DNA from: Mageeibacillus sp. UBA3781 | Lineage (GTDB): Bacteria > Bacillota > Clostridia > Saccharofermentanales > Saccharofermentanaceae | Length of the DNA: 40,321 nt | Direction: 5' to 3' | NCBI GenBank assembly: GCA_002368805.1 | Contig: DFFH01000048.1 | Span: 1 to 40,321, forward strand | Shown: positions 33,027 to 40,321 of the stretch, piece by piece | Numbering within the stretch: position 1 is the stretch's first letter | Layout of the letters: each line of letters starts with the position of its first letter | The notes under the pieces: generated by a model | What the model was told of the DNA's origin: nothing | The model's input: the letters and a program-made list of their open reading frames with translations, nothing else | Databases searched by the model: none | Translations under genes and position numbers: made by a program

Positions 33027-33625
33027 AGCTCCAGGGAATGCGGGTTCACACCAAGTTCTAATCGGAGAGCCGCCAGCTACAGAAGCACAAGGCGAGGCTG
33101 AGAAAAACAGAAAGACCAGAGAGTGGTCAGGAAACGAAGATGGATATACCCGGGATCGGATCCAGTGAGGTTCGAGTGGTAAGGAAGTCGGAGCCGGTAG
33201 AGCCATAGCAGAAGCAGTTGGAAAGCGAGCAGCGATTGACGGTACGCGATGGCGGACACAAGTCGCAGGTCAGGTTGAAGACCATGGTTTCAGATCCGGG
33301 CGTTCGCCGCTTGAGGTGGCAGGCCGGAGACAGGGACCCAGGCGAAATGACAGGAGACGGGTCATAACTGAGTAAGTTGCGATGCCGGTTCGACAGGGAT
33401 GCAGTGACACGGGGTCATTGCCGGATGGATGGATCGGATAGTGATGGAAAAGAGGCCGCGTAGAACATATCATTTCGGGTCGGACTGGTTGGAAAGGAGC
33501 TTCGGTAAGAGGCTTTGAGTAATTCCAAGATGAGGGTGTTCGGCAGGATTGGAAAGGTTCGCAGATAATAAAGGGCGACCGAAGGAAATGGATGGAAAGT
33601 TGGTTCGCTGGAGCTTTTATTTGTC
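33027..33625 (+). ncRNA. Large structured non-coding RNA, about 590 nt (ROOL-like by size)
   Basis: No credible protein is encoded on either strand here. The ends pair: AGCTCCAG (33027-33034) with CTGGAGCT (33608-33615), followed by TTTATTTG. Inside are GACCA/TGGTC (33114-33128), GGTC/GACC (about 33268-33283), ATGAC/GTCAT (33347-33365) and an 8-bp stem GCAGTGAC/GTCATTGC (33401-33421, one wobble). The purine-rich motif TTGGAAAG recurs at 33218, 33489 and 33549, with variants at 33444 and 33592, suggesting repeated loops. It has its own promoter and terminator. Length and ornate pairing resemble the ROOL class known from rumen Firmicutes; GOLLD (larger) and OLE (other gene neighbours) fit less well. 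RNase P, tmRNA and SRP cores are absent. Class assignment is inference. Confidence 0.75.
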
Positions 33626-33640
33626 CTCATTTTACGTGCG

Positions 33641-33668
33641 CGGAGATCCTTCAGGGTCTCCGTTTTCT
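33641..33668 (+). terminator. Terminator of the large RNA
   Basis: CGGAGATCC, loop TTCA, GGGTCTCCG (one G-T pair), then TTTTCTTT. The stem ends seven bases before the hpt stop region, so the RNA and hpt converge on it. The T run lies on the plus-strand side. Confidence 0.85.
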
Positions 33669-34196
33669 TTAGTGCTCCATCTCAGCGATAAAGGGAAGGT
33701 TCCTTCCGTATTCTCCGGAATCCATGCCGTATCCGATCAGCCAGGAACGGTCGACCTCGAAACCGTAATACTTGACGGGGAGATCGATGAGCTGGCGCTC
33801 AGGGTTGTAAAGCAGCGTACAGACCTCTATGGAGGCCGGACGTCTGTTTTCCAGAGTTTGTAAAAGATATGCGGTGGTAAGACCTGTACGAATGATATCT
33901 TCCACGACGATCACGTGCTTTCCGGTGATGTTGATGTCGAGATCTTTTGTGATCCTGACGATGCCTGTGCTGCTGGTGGTGTCCGGGATACTGCCGATAG
34001 CGATCATGTCCATCTGCATGGGAAGATCGATCGCTCTTGCCAGGTCAGTGCAAAAGAAGAGGGATCCTTTGAGGACACCGAGAAGTACGATCTCCTGACC
34101 TTCATAGTCCGACGTGATCTGCTTGCCGAGTTCCTGAATCCTTTCGCTAAGCTGCTGCTGCGTATAGATGATCTTTTTATATGAGATCTTATTCAA
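33669..34196 (-). CDS. hpt: Hypoxanthine phosphoribosyltransferase-like
   Basis: Purine salvage enzyme that joins PRPP to hypoxanthine or guanine. The 175-residue product has the family fold: GVLKGSLFFCTDLARAID, STGIVRITKDLDINITGKH, the PRPP loop VIVVEDIIRTGLT and the end IGYGMDSGEYGRNLPFI. In the PRPP loop the acidic pair Glu99-Asp100 is kept, but position 103, which is the catalytic Asp in most family members (EDIIDTG), reads Arg (codon CGT). Activity may be changed. It starts inside the end of the kinase-like gene (eight-base overlap), so the two are coupled. Confidence 0.92.
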   Translation of the reverse strand: MNKISYKKIIYTQQQLSERIQELGKQITSDYEGQEIVLLGVLKGSLFFCTDLARAIDLPMQMDMIAIGSIPDTTSSTGIVRITKDLDINITGKHVIVVEDIIRTGLTTAYLLQTLENRRPASIEVCTLLYNPERQLIDLPVKYYGFEVDRSWLIGYGMDSGEYGRNLPFIAEMEH

Positions 34197-35157
34197 TCTG
34201 ATCCCTCGCTTCCTCGCCGGTATCCTGCGGACTAAAGCTCTTGAGGCGTTCTGCCAGCTCGAGGAAATCCTTCTTATAGACGATCTTGATATTGGTCCCC
34301 GGATACAGTTCTTTTACTTTTTTCAGTTTTTTATTCTTCTTCGTAACGTATTTCTGGTTCATCGTCGTTAATTCAAGATAGGTATCGAAACGCGTCAGAT
34401 AGAAATCCGGACTGAATGCCAGCGTGACGTTGCCTTCGCTGTCCCACTCAACGGGGAAAGTCTTCGGCTCATATTTCCAATCGATATGATACATATCGAG
34501 GATCTTCGCAAATTCCGCTTCGGATGGATTCTTAAATACAGGCGTCTCGCTCTGATGATCCATCGATCCCTCGGTGCGGGACTCGGTCTTGATACGGGCG
34601 CGTAGCTCGTGCTCGCGGAAAGCGGCCAGGATCGAAGCCACACATTCGTCCACGGTCAGATGGTCGGTGTTCAGTATCAGATGATAAAGTGAAAGATCCG
34701 ACAGGTCTTTCCCGAAGACGTGAGAAACAAATCGCTTATGCTTTCTGTCCGTGGATGCTAAAAGAGCTTCGGAAGCTTCGCTTAAAAGGTGATAGTGCTT
34801 CTCGATACGGGTAAGTCTTGTGGAGTCAGATGCTACGATACGTACATGCAGCGCGTCGTCACTTTCCGATAGAAGAAGCTGGGATCCGAATCCGAGAAGA
34901 ACTGCAGAAGATTCTTTGGACATAGAAAGAAGAGAAGCATAAAGGACATCCTTGAAACTCTTTCCGTCCTTGTACTCGGACAGGTAAAACTTCGCACTCT
35001 CTGCAAGACGGGAACGCTGTTCCGGCTTGATATCAGGGAAGAACCGCTCCATCAGAAGATCACGCGTGATGAGCTCCCAGCCGAGTTTGCTGGAAAGGGC
35101 GGATGCGACCTCGTCACCCAGGCTGCCCATCTGTCGTGAAATCGTGATGACCGGCAT
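34189..35157 (-). CDS. Cytidylate-kinase-like protein fused to a nuclease-like domain
   Basis: A 322-residue protein with two parts. Residues 1-185 follow the cytidylate-kinase-like family (ITISRQMGSLGDEVAS at the P-loop position, then a helical lid with LTRIEKHYHL and a DHLTVDECVASILAA end). The loop reads GSLGD, not the classic GxxGxGKS. Residues about 212-305 form a second domain with SPDFYL (Asp251), YLELTTMNQKYVTKKNKKLK (Glu262) and NIKIVYKKD, a pattern suggesting a PD-(D/E)xK-type fold with the usual Lys replaced by Thr. Gene order with hpt suggests a nucleotide-related role. No experiment on such a fusion is known to me. Confidence 0.75.
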   Translation of the reverse strand: MPVITISRQMGSLGDEVASALSSKLGWELITRDLLMERFFPDIKPEQRSRLAESAKFYLSEYKDGKSFKDVLYASLLSMSKESSAVLLGFGSQLLLSESDDALHVRIVASDSTRLTRIEKHYHLLSEASEALLASTDRKHKRFVSHVFGKDLSDLSLYHLILNTDHLTVDECVASILAAFREHELRARIKTESRTEGSMDHQSETPVFKNPSEAEFAKILDMYHIDWKYEPKTFPVEWDSEGNVTLAFSPDFYLTRFDTYLELTTMNQKYVTKKNKKLKKVKELYPGTNIKIVYKKDFLELAERLKSFSPQDTGEEARDQIE

Positions 35158-35172
35158 ATTCCTCGTTCTCCT

Positions 35173-35553
35173 TTACTTTTTCCGGCGGGTAAGCTTGCCG
35201 AAATCATTTACTACATACTGCTCGGCAAATGCCGGGTTGATCGCAGCGATCTCCTCATAAGAAGCTCTGCCGTCATTGACATATTCGTACGCGACGAGAG
35301 GATTGGTGCGGATCTTCTTTTGAAAATCCTTCTTCGCGATAGAAGCACCGGCTTTTTTTCCGAGGAAGAAATAAAAGAAGATAGCAAGCACGATACAAAG
35401 GATACCTGTCAGGACACTCGAAAGACCGAACTTCCCGGCCAAAACGAAGAAAACGATGGCGGCGATCGAAAGTCCGTAAGCGATAAGATCCATCAGGATC
35501 GCGAAAAAAGTAGCCTTGTGGGAATACTCGAAAGATGTATAGAAAAAGATCAT
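35173..35553 (-). CDS. Small hypothetical membrane protein
   Basis: A 126-residue protein starting at ATG 35553 behind TAAGGAGG. Two hydrophobic segments (about 16-40 and 44-64) are followed by a soluble basic end (KDFQKKIRTNPLVAYEYVNDG, NDFGKLTRRKK). No family recognised. It lies 15 bases upstream of the kinase-like gene and is probably the first gene of the unit with it and hpt. Confidence 0.75.
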   Translation of the reverse strand: MIFFYTSFEYSHKATFFAILMDLIAYGLSIAAIVFFVLAGKFGLSSVLTGILCIVLAIFFYFFLGKKAGASIAKKDFQKKIRTNPLVAYEYVNDGRASYEEIAAINPAFAEQYVVNDFGKLTRRKK

Positions 35554-35707
35554 TCTGCGGACCTCCTTAACTGATATTACTATTTTAGCACAAAGGTGTT
35601 TTTAAGACGCGTTTTTGTGCGTAAAAAAGACATTGAAATAGTTCCTGTTCTATGCGAAAATCTACCTACATTAGGAAAAAGACATTGGTAAGAAGGTCAA
35701 AATACAG

Positions 35708-37018
35708 ATGCGTGAACATAAAGCCAAATTTTACCGTACTTTAGCATGGACACTGGTTATGTCGATCGCTTTCACCTGTGCGTGCAGTAAGAAAAAAGAT
35801 AATTCGGAAACAACTTCTTCGAAAGCGGAAGAGAGTTCATCCGAGACTTCCGATCCCGGTTCTGTACCGACCGGATCTGCCACCGCGAGCGAAACTTCCG
35901 AGAGCAGTTCGGAAAGTACCACGGATACTTCGTTCTCTGCCACTTCGGTTACTTCAGATACATCCTCCGGATCGATCACATCAGTACCCGGGACATTTGA
36001 CACCGGCAAAGCGGACGATTATCTTTCTTCCGTGAAATTTGACGGCGTTGTACTGGTTTACGAGAATGACCATATCGTATATACACATGCGGCGGGAGAT
36101 GCGGACAGGGACAAAGACATCCCCAATACGATGGATACGGTATTTGAGCTCGGTTCCATCACCAAACAGTTTACCGCGGTGGCGATCATGCAGCTGGTCG
36201 AACAGCAGAAAATCAGCCTCGAAGATACTCTTGATAAGTATATCCCCGAGTATAAGTATGCAAAAGACGTCACGATCCATCAGCTCCTGAATATGACATC
36301 CGGAATTCCGGATTACCTTTACTGCGGTGTTCTGGGATTCACTATGGATGACCTGAAGAATGTTTCCATTTCAAGCTTTTTCTCGCTTCAGTCCATGCTG
36401 GGAGAAGTCGCGACGACTCCTCTGGAGAAAGATGACCTGGTGAGACGTATTTCCGAATACGATCTGAACTTTACACCGGGTACGAAACTTGAGTATTCGA
36501 ACACGAACTATTATTTCCTCGGAATGATCATCGAGAAGCTGAGCGGTCTTTCTTATGAAGACTATATTCATAAAAATATACTTGATCCTCTTGGCTTGAA
36601 CGAACTCTATCCGGATATCAGACACCTTACTTCCAATGGAAGAACGGACTTTACACTCTTTCATTTTGATTTCCCGCATCAGCATGAGACGCTGAGTTAT
36701 GCAGTCGGCGTAATGACCGGAACAGCGGAAGGCCTGCTCAAGTGGGAACAGAAGGTCATGGAGCATGCGCTTCTGACAGAAGAAAGCTGGAACAAGATCT
36801 TCGACGGCGGAACATTCGGCTACGGCTATGGCTGGTATATCTGGGGCGGATATATTGAGCACTCCGGAATGACGCTGGGGTATAACACGAATGTAAGAGT
36901 GGATCCCGAGACGGGAAAAGTCGTTATCGTTCTTTGCAATATCCAGTCGTTCACGGGAACACCAATCCGCCCTCTGGCTTCGGATGTTACCGCGGAGCTT
37001 TGGAACTATTTCGGATGA
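35708..37018 (+). CDS. Serine hydrolase of the class C beta-lactamase fold, lipoprotein
   Basis: Extracytoplasmic hydrolase of 436 residues. The N terminus ends in FTCAC, with Cys26 as probable lipidated residue. Residues 27-97 are a Ser/Thr/Glu-rich linker. The catalytic domain has SITK (Ser150, Lys153), YSN (263-265) and HSG near residue 390 in place of KTG, all three motifs of the family. Such proteins are often D-Ala carboxypeptidases or esterases rather than true beta-lactamases. Only a weak promoter is visible; the direct repeat AAAAAGACATTG (35624 and 35676) lies upstream. Confidence 0.9.
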   Translation: MREHKAKFYRTLAWTLVMSIAFTCACSKKKDNSETTSSKAEESSSETSDPGSVPTGSATASETSESSSESTTDTSFSATSVTSDTSSGSITSVPGTFDTGKADDYLSSVKFDGVVLVYENDHIVYTHAAGDADRDKDIPNTMDTVFELGSITKQFTAVAIMQLVEQQKISLEDTLDKYIPEYKYAKDVTIHQLLNMTSGIPDYLYCGVLGFTMDDLKNVSISSFFSLQSMLGEVATTPLEKDDLVRRISEYDLNFTPGTKLEYSNTNYYFLGMIIEKLSGLSYEDYIHKNILDPLGLNELYPDIRHLTSNGRTDFTLFHFDFPHQHETLSYAVGVMTGTAEGLLKWEQKVMEHALLTEESWNKIFDGGTFGYGYGWYIWGGYIEHSGMTLGYNTNVRVDPETGKVVIVLCNIQSFTGTPIRPLASDVTAELWNYFG

Positions 37019-37039
37019 TATTAAACGCGAGGAGTTTAT

Positions 37040-37522
37040 ATGAAGAAGGAAAATAAAACGAATGCCATGCGCATCCTGGATAAGGAAAAGATCCCTTACG
37101 AGCCGTTTTACTATGACTGCGACGAGTTTATCGACGGAGTACATATCGCGGATATGCTGGGCCAGCCGTATGAAAGTTCTTTTAAAACACTGGTCATGCA
37201 GGGGAAATCAAAGAATTACTTCGTATTCGTACTTCCGATCGCGGAAGAGGTCGATATGAAAAAAGCAGCCAGAGCGGTAGGGGAAAAGTCCCTGGAGATG
37301 GTGCATGTCAAGGATATCATGGCGGTTACCGGATATATTCGCGGAGGAGTGACCTCTATCGGAATGAAGAAAAAGTATCCGACTGTGATCGATGAAACGG
37401 CGCAGCTTTTTGATACGATCATCGTGAGCGGCGGCATGCTCGGCACCCAGATCCACCTGGCACCGGATGACCTTCAGAAAGCAGTACAGGGCCGGTTTGC
37501 CGATATACTGCTCGAACACTGA
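37040..37522 (+). CDS. ybaK: Cys-tRNA(Pro) deacylase YbaK
   Basis: Editing hydrolase that removes Cys wrongly charged on tRNA-Pro. The 160-residue product matches the YbaK branch: MRILDKEKIPYEPFYYD at the start, YESSFKTLVMQGKSKNYFVF, the conserved Lys-containing DMKKAARAVGEKS and TGYIRGGVTSIGMKKKYP. Length is standard. It follows the serine hydrolase gene by 21 bases, with GAGGAG as ribosome-binding site. Confidence 0.94.
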   Translation: MKKENKTNAMRILDKEKIPYEPFYYDCDEFIDGVHIADMLGQPYESSFKTLVMQGKSKNYFVFVLPIAEEVDMKKAARAVGEKSLEMVHVKDIMAVTGYIRGGVTSIGMKKKYPTVIDETAQLFDTIIVSGGMLGTQIHLAPDDLQKAVQGRFADILLEH

Positions 37523-37554
37523 CCCTGCCGGTTTTGTTTTCTTTTTCTATTGAT

Positions 37555-39294
37555 TTATATTGCTGTGTGATACAGACGGGCATATGCGCCGTTCTTCTTT
37601 AGAAGTTCGTCGTGTGTGCCTTCTTCTTCGATGCCGTGTTCAGAGAGTACCAGGATGCGCTTGGCATTCTGGATCGTGGACAGACGGTGCGCGATGACCA
37701 GTGTGGTCCGGTCTTTGGCAAGTTCTTCCAGTGACTCCTGGATGACGCGCTCACTCTCGTTGTCGAGAGAAGAGGTCGCTTCATCAAAAATAAGGATCGG
37801 CGGGTTCTTCAGGAAAACACGCGCGATGGAAAGACGCTGCTTCTGTCCGCCGCTGAGCTTGATGCCTCTTTGTCCGATATCCGTATCGTAACCGTTCGGA
37901 AGCTCCATGATGAAATCATGGGCATTGGCGCGTTTGGCCGCATCTACCACTTCCTCGAAGGTCGCATCCGGCCGTCCGTATCGGATATTCTCCAGTACGG
38001 TTCCGGCGAAGAGATAGACATCCTGCTGTACGATACCGATCTGACGGCGCAGCGATTTCTGCGTGACAGAAGAAACATCTGTCCCGTCGATCTTGATCCG
38101 GCCTTGCTGAGGCTCGTAAAAGCGCGGGATCAGGCTGCAGATCGTGGTCTTTCCGACACCGGAATGACCGACCAGGGCTACATATTCGCCGGAATCCACA
38201 TGCAGATTCAGTCCGGTGAAGACATTCGAGTTCTTCGACGAGGTGGTGTTATAGGCAAAGCTCACATCTTCAAAGTCGATATCTCCACGGACATCTTTCA
38301 GATCTTTGGCATCCGGAGCATCTTCAATATCCGGCTCGATGCAGATCATCTCATAGAAACGCTCGAATCCGGACATGCCATTTTGGAACTGCTCGGTAAA
38401 GCTGACAAGCTTTCGGATCGGCTCGGTGAAGTTGTTGACGTAAAGAAGAAAAGCGATCAGATCCTGAAGAGTCAGGCTGTTTCTCCCGATCATCCACGCG
38501 CCGACGGCGGCAACGGTGACGGTGATCAGTCCGGTGGAAGCCCAGAGGACTGCATGGTAGATCGCCATGTAGCGGTAGTTGTCTTTTTTGCTCATGAGGA
38601 AAAGATCGTTCCCTTCGGTGAACTTATGGATCTCCATATCTTCTCCGGTGAAGGACTTGACGACACGGATCCCCGAGAGACTGTCCTCCATGCGGGTGTT
38701 GATCTCGGCGATACGCTCACGGTTTTTCTTAAATGTGCGCTTCATCTTCCGGTTCAGAATCGAGGCGAACACGATCATGAAGGGGACCGGCACAAGGGCA
38801 ACGATCGCCAGAGGAACATTGATCAGACATAAGATAACTAAAGAACCCAGAAGCTTGATAGCGGAGATCATGAGGTCTTCCGGACCGTGGTGGTATAGCT
38901 CTGTGATCTCGAAAAGGTCATTCGTTACGCGGGACATGAGAGATCCGACCTTCTGGTCGTCGTAGAAACGGAAAGACAGTTTCTGATAATGCGTGAAAAG
39001 CTCATTTCTCAGATCATATTCCATCCTGGCGCCGACCATATGGCCGACATATGCGATGAAGTAATTACAGAAGAACTCGATCAGGAGAAGAAGGAGCATT
39101 AGTGCAAAGAGCCAGGCGATCGTCTGTCCTGCATGGGCAAAGCCGTCCGAAAGGACCGTTCCGGTGATGTAGCGGATGATCAGAGGAATAACAAGTGATG
39201 TGGCAGCTCCGATCAACGCGAAGCACATGTCCGCGATAAAGCCTTTCATATACGGGCGGTAGTAGGATAAGAACTTACGCCATTTTGCGCTCAA
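37555..39294 (-). CDS. ABC exporter, membrane and ATPase domains fused
   Basis: A 579-residue half-transporter of the MsbA/LmrA type. Six membrane helices fill about 15-300 (FIADMCFALIGAATSLVIPL at the first). The ATPase domain has Walker A GHSGVGKTT, a Q-loop, signature LSGGQKQRLSIARV, Walker B ILIFDEATSSLD and the H-loop VIAHRLST. Many such proteins pair with a partner gene; none is adjacent, so it is probably a homodimer. Cargo unknown. It converges on ybaK. Confidence 0.94.
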   Translation of the reverse strand: MSAKWRKFLSYYRPYMKGFIADMCFALIGAATSLVIPLIIRYITGTVLSDGFAHAGQTIAWLFALMLLLLLIEFFCNYFIAYVGHMVGARMEYDLRNELFTHYQKLSFRFYDDQKVGSLMSRVTNDLFEITELYHHGPEDLMISAIKLLGSLVILCLINVPLAIVALVPVPFMIVFASILNRKMKRTFKKNRERIAEINTRMEDSLSGIRVVKSFTGEDMEIHKFTEGNDLFLMSKKDNYRYMAIYHAVLWASTGLITVTVAAVGAWMIGRNSLTLQDLIAFLLYVNNFTEPIRKLVSFTEQFQNGMSGFERFYEMICIEPDIEDAPDAKDLKDVRGDIDFEDVSFAYNTTSSKNSNVFTGLNLHVDSGEYVALVGHSGVGKTTICSLIPRFYEPQQGRIKIDGTDVSSVTQKSLRRQIGIVQQDVYLFAGTVLENIRYGRPDATFEEVVDAAKRANAHDFIMELPNGYDTDIGQRGIKLSGGQKQRLSIARVFLKNPPILIFDEATSSLDNESERVIQESLEELAKDRTTLVIAHRLSTIQNAKRILVLSEHGIEEEGTHDELLKKNGAYARLYHTAI

Positions 39295-39365
39295 GAAAGC
39301 TCGCCTTCTTTCTTTCGGATCTTTAAATATGTCTTAAGATATGAGGTATTCTAGCAGATTCATAA

Positions 39366-39395
39366 TTGACTTTCCAGCGGAAAATACGCAATAAT
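39366..39395 (+). promoter_or_regulatory. Probable promoter of galM
   Basis: TTGACT (39366-39371) and AATAAT (39390-39395), spacer 18, 36 bases before the galM ATG. It lies in the gap between divergent genes. Confidence 0.55.
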
Positions 39396-39431
39396 ATTAG
39401 CGGTATAAAATCTTACTGTGAGGTGACCTTT

Positions 39432-40321
39432 ATGGCAGCGGAAAAAGTACTTTTTGATACGACAAAAGACGGAAGAGCCGTCAATGAATATGTGATTACA
39501 AGACCGAACGGAGAGAGCTTCTCCATTATCGATTACGGCGCACTGATCCACACGCTGAAAGTGCTCGATAAGGATGGAAAAATCGACGATGTAATACTCG
39601 GTTTTGATACGATCGCTGCCTATCAGGCATCCGGCTCCGGTCACGGATCGATCATCGGACGTACCGCGAACCGAATCAAGGGCGGTGCTTTTACCATCGA
39701 CGGCGTGGACTATCAGCTGCCGAAGAATGAGGGCGAGAATAACCTTCACGGCGGACCGGGCAACTTCCAGAACAGCTTCTGGGAAGGAAAGATCGTAAGC
39801 CGCGACGAAGCGGAGACATTTATCGGGGATCTTAAGATCAAGAATAACTGGACGATCGAGACGGAAGGCGTGCTGATGTCTTTCCTTCTGGCAGACGGCG
39901 TCTGCGGAGTTCCCGGCAACATGGATATGAAAGTCCTCTATACCTGGGCGACGGACGGAACTCTCATCATTACATACCGCGCGGTTTCCGATAAGAAAAC
40001 GATCTTCGCGCCGACGAACCACTCCTACTTTAATATCGACGGCCAGGCGGCCGGAAGGATCGGCGAGCAGCTCCTGTGGATCGATGCGGATCAGGTGACC
40101 GAAAAGGATATGGATAATGTACCGAATGGTAAGTTTATCGATGTTGCCGGCACCGAGTTTGATTTCAGGACTCCCTGCGCGACGGAAAAAGTACTTGTGG
40201 AGACGTCTTCCAACCCGCAGCTCAACTGCAGCCGCGGCGCTGACTCGAACTATGTACTGAAGACGACACAGGATCAGGTTTCTCTGGTTGCATCTGTTGA
40301 ATCGGCTAGAAGCGGCAGAAA
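39432..40321 (+). CDS. galM: Aldose 1-epimerase (3' end outside window)
   Basis: Interconverts alpha and beta anomers of galactose and glucose. At least 296 residues are present, from ATG 39432 behind GAGGTGA. Family motifs: IIDYGALIHTLKV, IIGRTANRIKGG, ENNLHGGPGNFQ and the catalytic-His region TNHSYFNIDG; the beginning of the C-terminal half is seen. The catalytic Glu near the C terminus lies beyond the window. No gal operon genes are within view upstream. Confidence 0.94.
   Translation, partial: MAAEKVLFDTTKDGRAVNEYVITRPNGESFSIIDYGALIHTLKVLDKDGKIDDVILGFDTIAAYQASGSGHGSIIGRTANRIKGGAFTIDGVDYQLPKNEGENNLHGGPGNFQNSFWEGKIVSRDEAETFIGDLKIKNNWTIETEGVLMSFLLADGVCGVPGNMDMKVLYTWATDGTLIITYRAVSDKKTIFAPTNHSYFNIDGQAAGRIGEQLLWIDADQVTEKDMDNVPNGKFIDVAGTEFDFRTPCATEKVLVETSSNPQLNCSRGADSNYVLKTTQDQVSLVASVESARSGR

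Noticed and set aside
33166..33186. tRNA T-loop-like GGTTCGAGT
   Set aside because: No cloverleaf, acceptor stem or anticodon arm can be drawn around it; it lies inside the large RNA.
33027..33625. RNase P RNA, tmRNA, SRP RNA or group I/II intron
   Set aside because: I looked for the conserved cores (RNase P AGGAAAGTCC-type block, tmRNA tRNA-like ends, SRP GGAAGCAGCC helix, group II domain V) and did not find them.
36371..37144. 257-codon minus-strand frame across the hydrolase and ybaK genes
   Set aside because: Antisense to two well-supported genes.

Overview
The window looks like chromosomal DNA from an anaerobic member of the Clostridia (Bacillota). The base composition is moderate, Shine-Dalgarno sites are strong (AGGAGG type), promoters are of the TTGACA/TATAAT type, and the gene set is typical of gut or rumen Clostridia: a FeoA-FeoB fusion, a DUF1934 protein, a DUF1858 redox protein, a Spo0A-C-like protein and a TIGR01212 radical SAM protein. 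The family (Lachnospirales or Oscillospirales/Saccharofermentans-like) cannot be settled from sequence reading alone. I see no phage, transposase, rRNA, tRNA or CRISPR array.

Layout. 1-3550 (minus): feoAB (cut by the left edge), a lipoprotein cyclophilin and an RluA pseudouridine synthase. 3638-3805: a long imperfect palindrome. 3843-10481 (plus): a housekeeping run of DUF1934, rpmF, der, typA, mltG and a U32 peptidase; der and typA overlap. 10523-12417 (minus): a CPBP-type membrane protein and a lone prepilin peptidase joined by TAATG. 12537-15233 (plus): glycogen phosphorylase with a histone-H1-like Lys/Ala tail, followed by a nested terminator palindrome and a 53-bp-period array of inverted repeats. 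15912-16802 (minus): a membrane-anchored metallophosphoesterase. 16880-17397: a promoter carrying a LexA-like site and a long non-coding leader. 17398-22097 (plus): a PC4/YdbC-like ssDNA-binding protein, a membrane protein, ligA, 5-formyl-THF cyclo-ligase, a membrane protein and an orphan Spo0A-C-like protein. 22156-23919 (minus): HU and an MFS sugar transporter. 24053-24256: the DUF1858 protein. 24320-27236 (minus): a two-component system. 27457-29612 (plus): dinB and a radical SAM protein, with a LexA-like box upstream. 29623-32708 (minus): a three-gene ABC-2 operon.

The most striking part is 32709-33668, a 960-base stretch without a protein gene. It holds a clean promoter whose predicted start falls on the first base of an 8-bp stem; the other arm lies about 580 bases downstream, just before a T-rich tract and a strong terminator. 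I read this as the gene of a large, ornate structured RNA of about 590 nt. Its size and style recall the ROOL/GOLLD/OLE classes, but I cannot assign a class without a covariance search. Converging on it is hpt (whose catalytic Asp position reads Arg), overlapped by a cytidylate-kinase-like/nuclease-like fusion gene and followed by a small membrane protein. The window ends with a lipoprotein serine hydrolase, ybaK, an ABC exporter and the start of galM.

How the genes connect: ribosome and translation upkeep (rpmF, der, typA, rluA, the U32 tRNA-modification-type protein, ybaK), envelope (mltG, CPBP, serine hydrolase), DNA repair (ligA, PC4-like, dinB, probably with LexA input) and carbon storage or uptake (glgP, MFS, galM).
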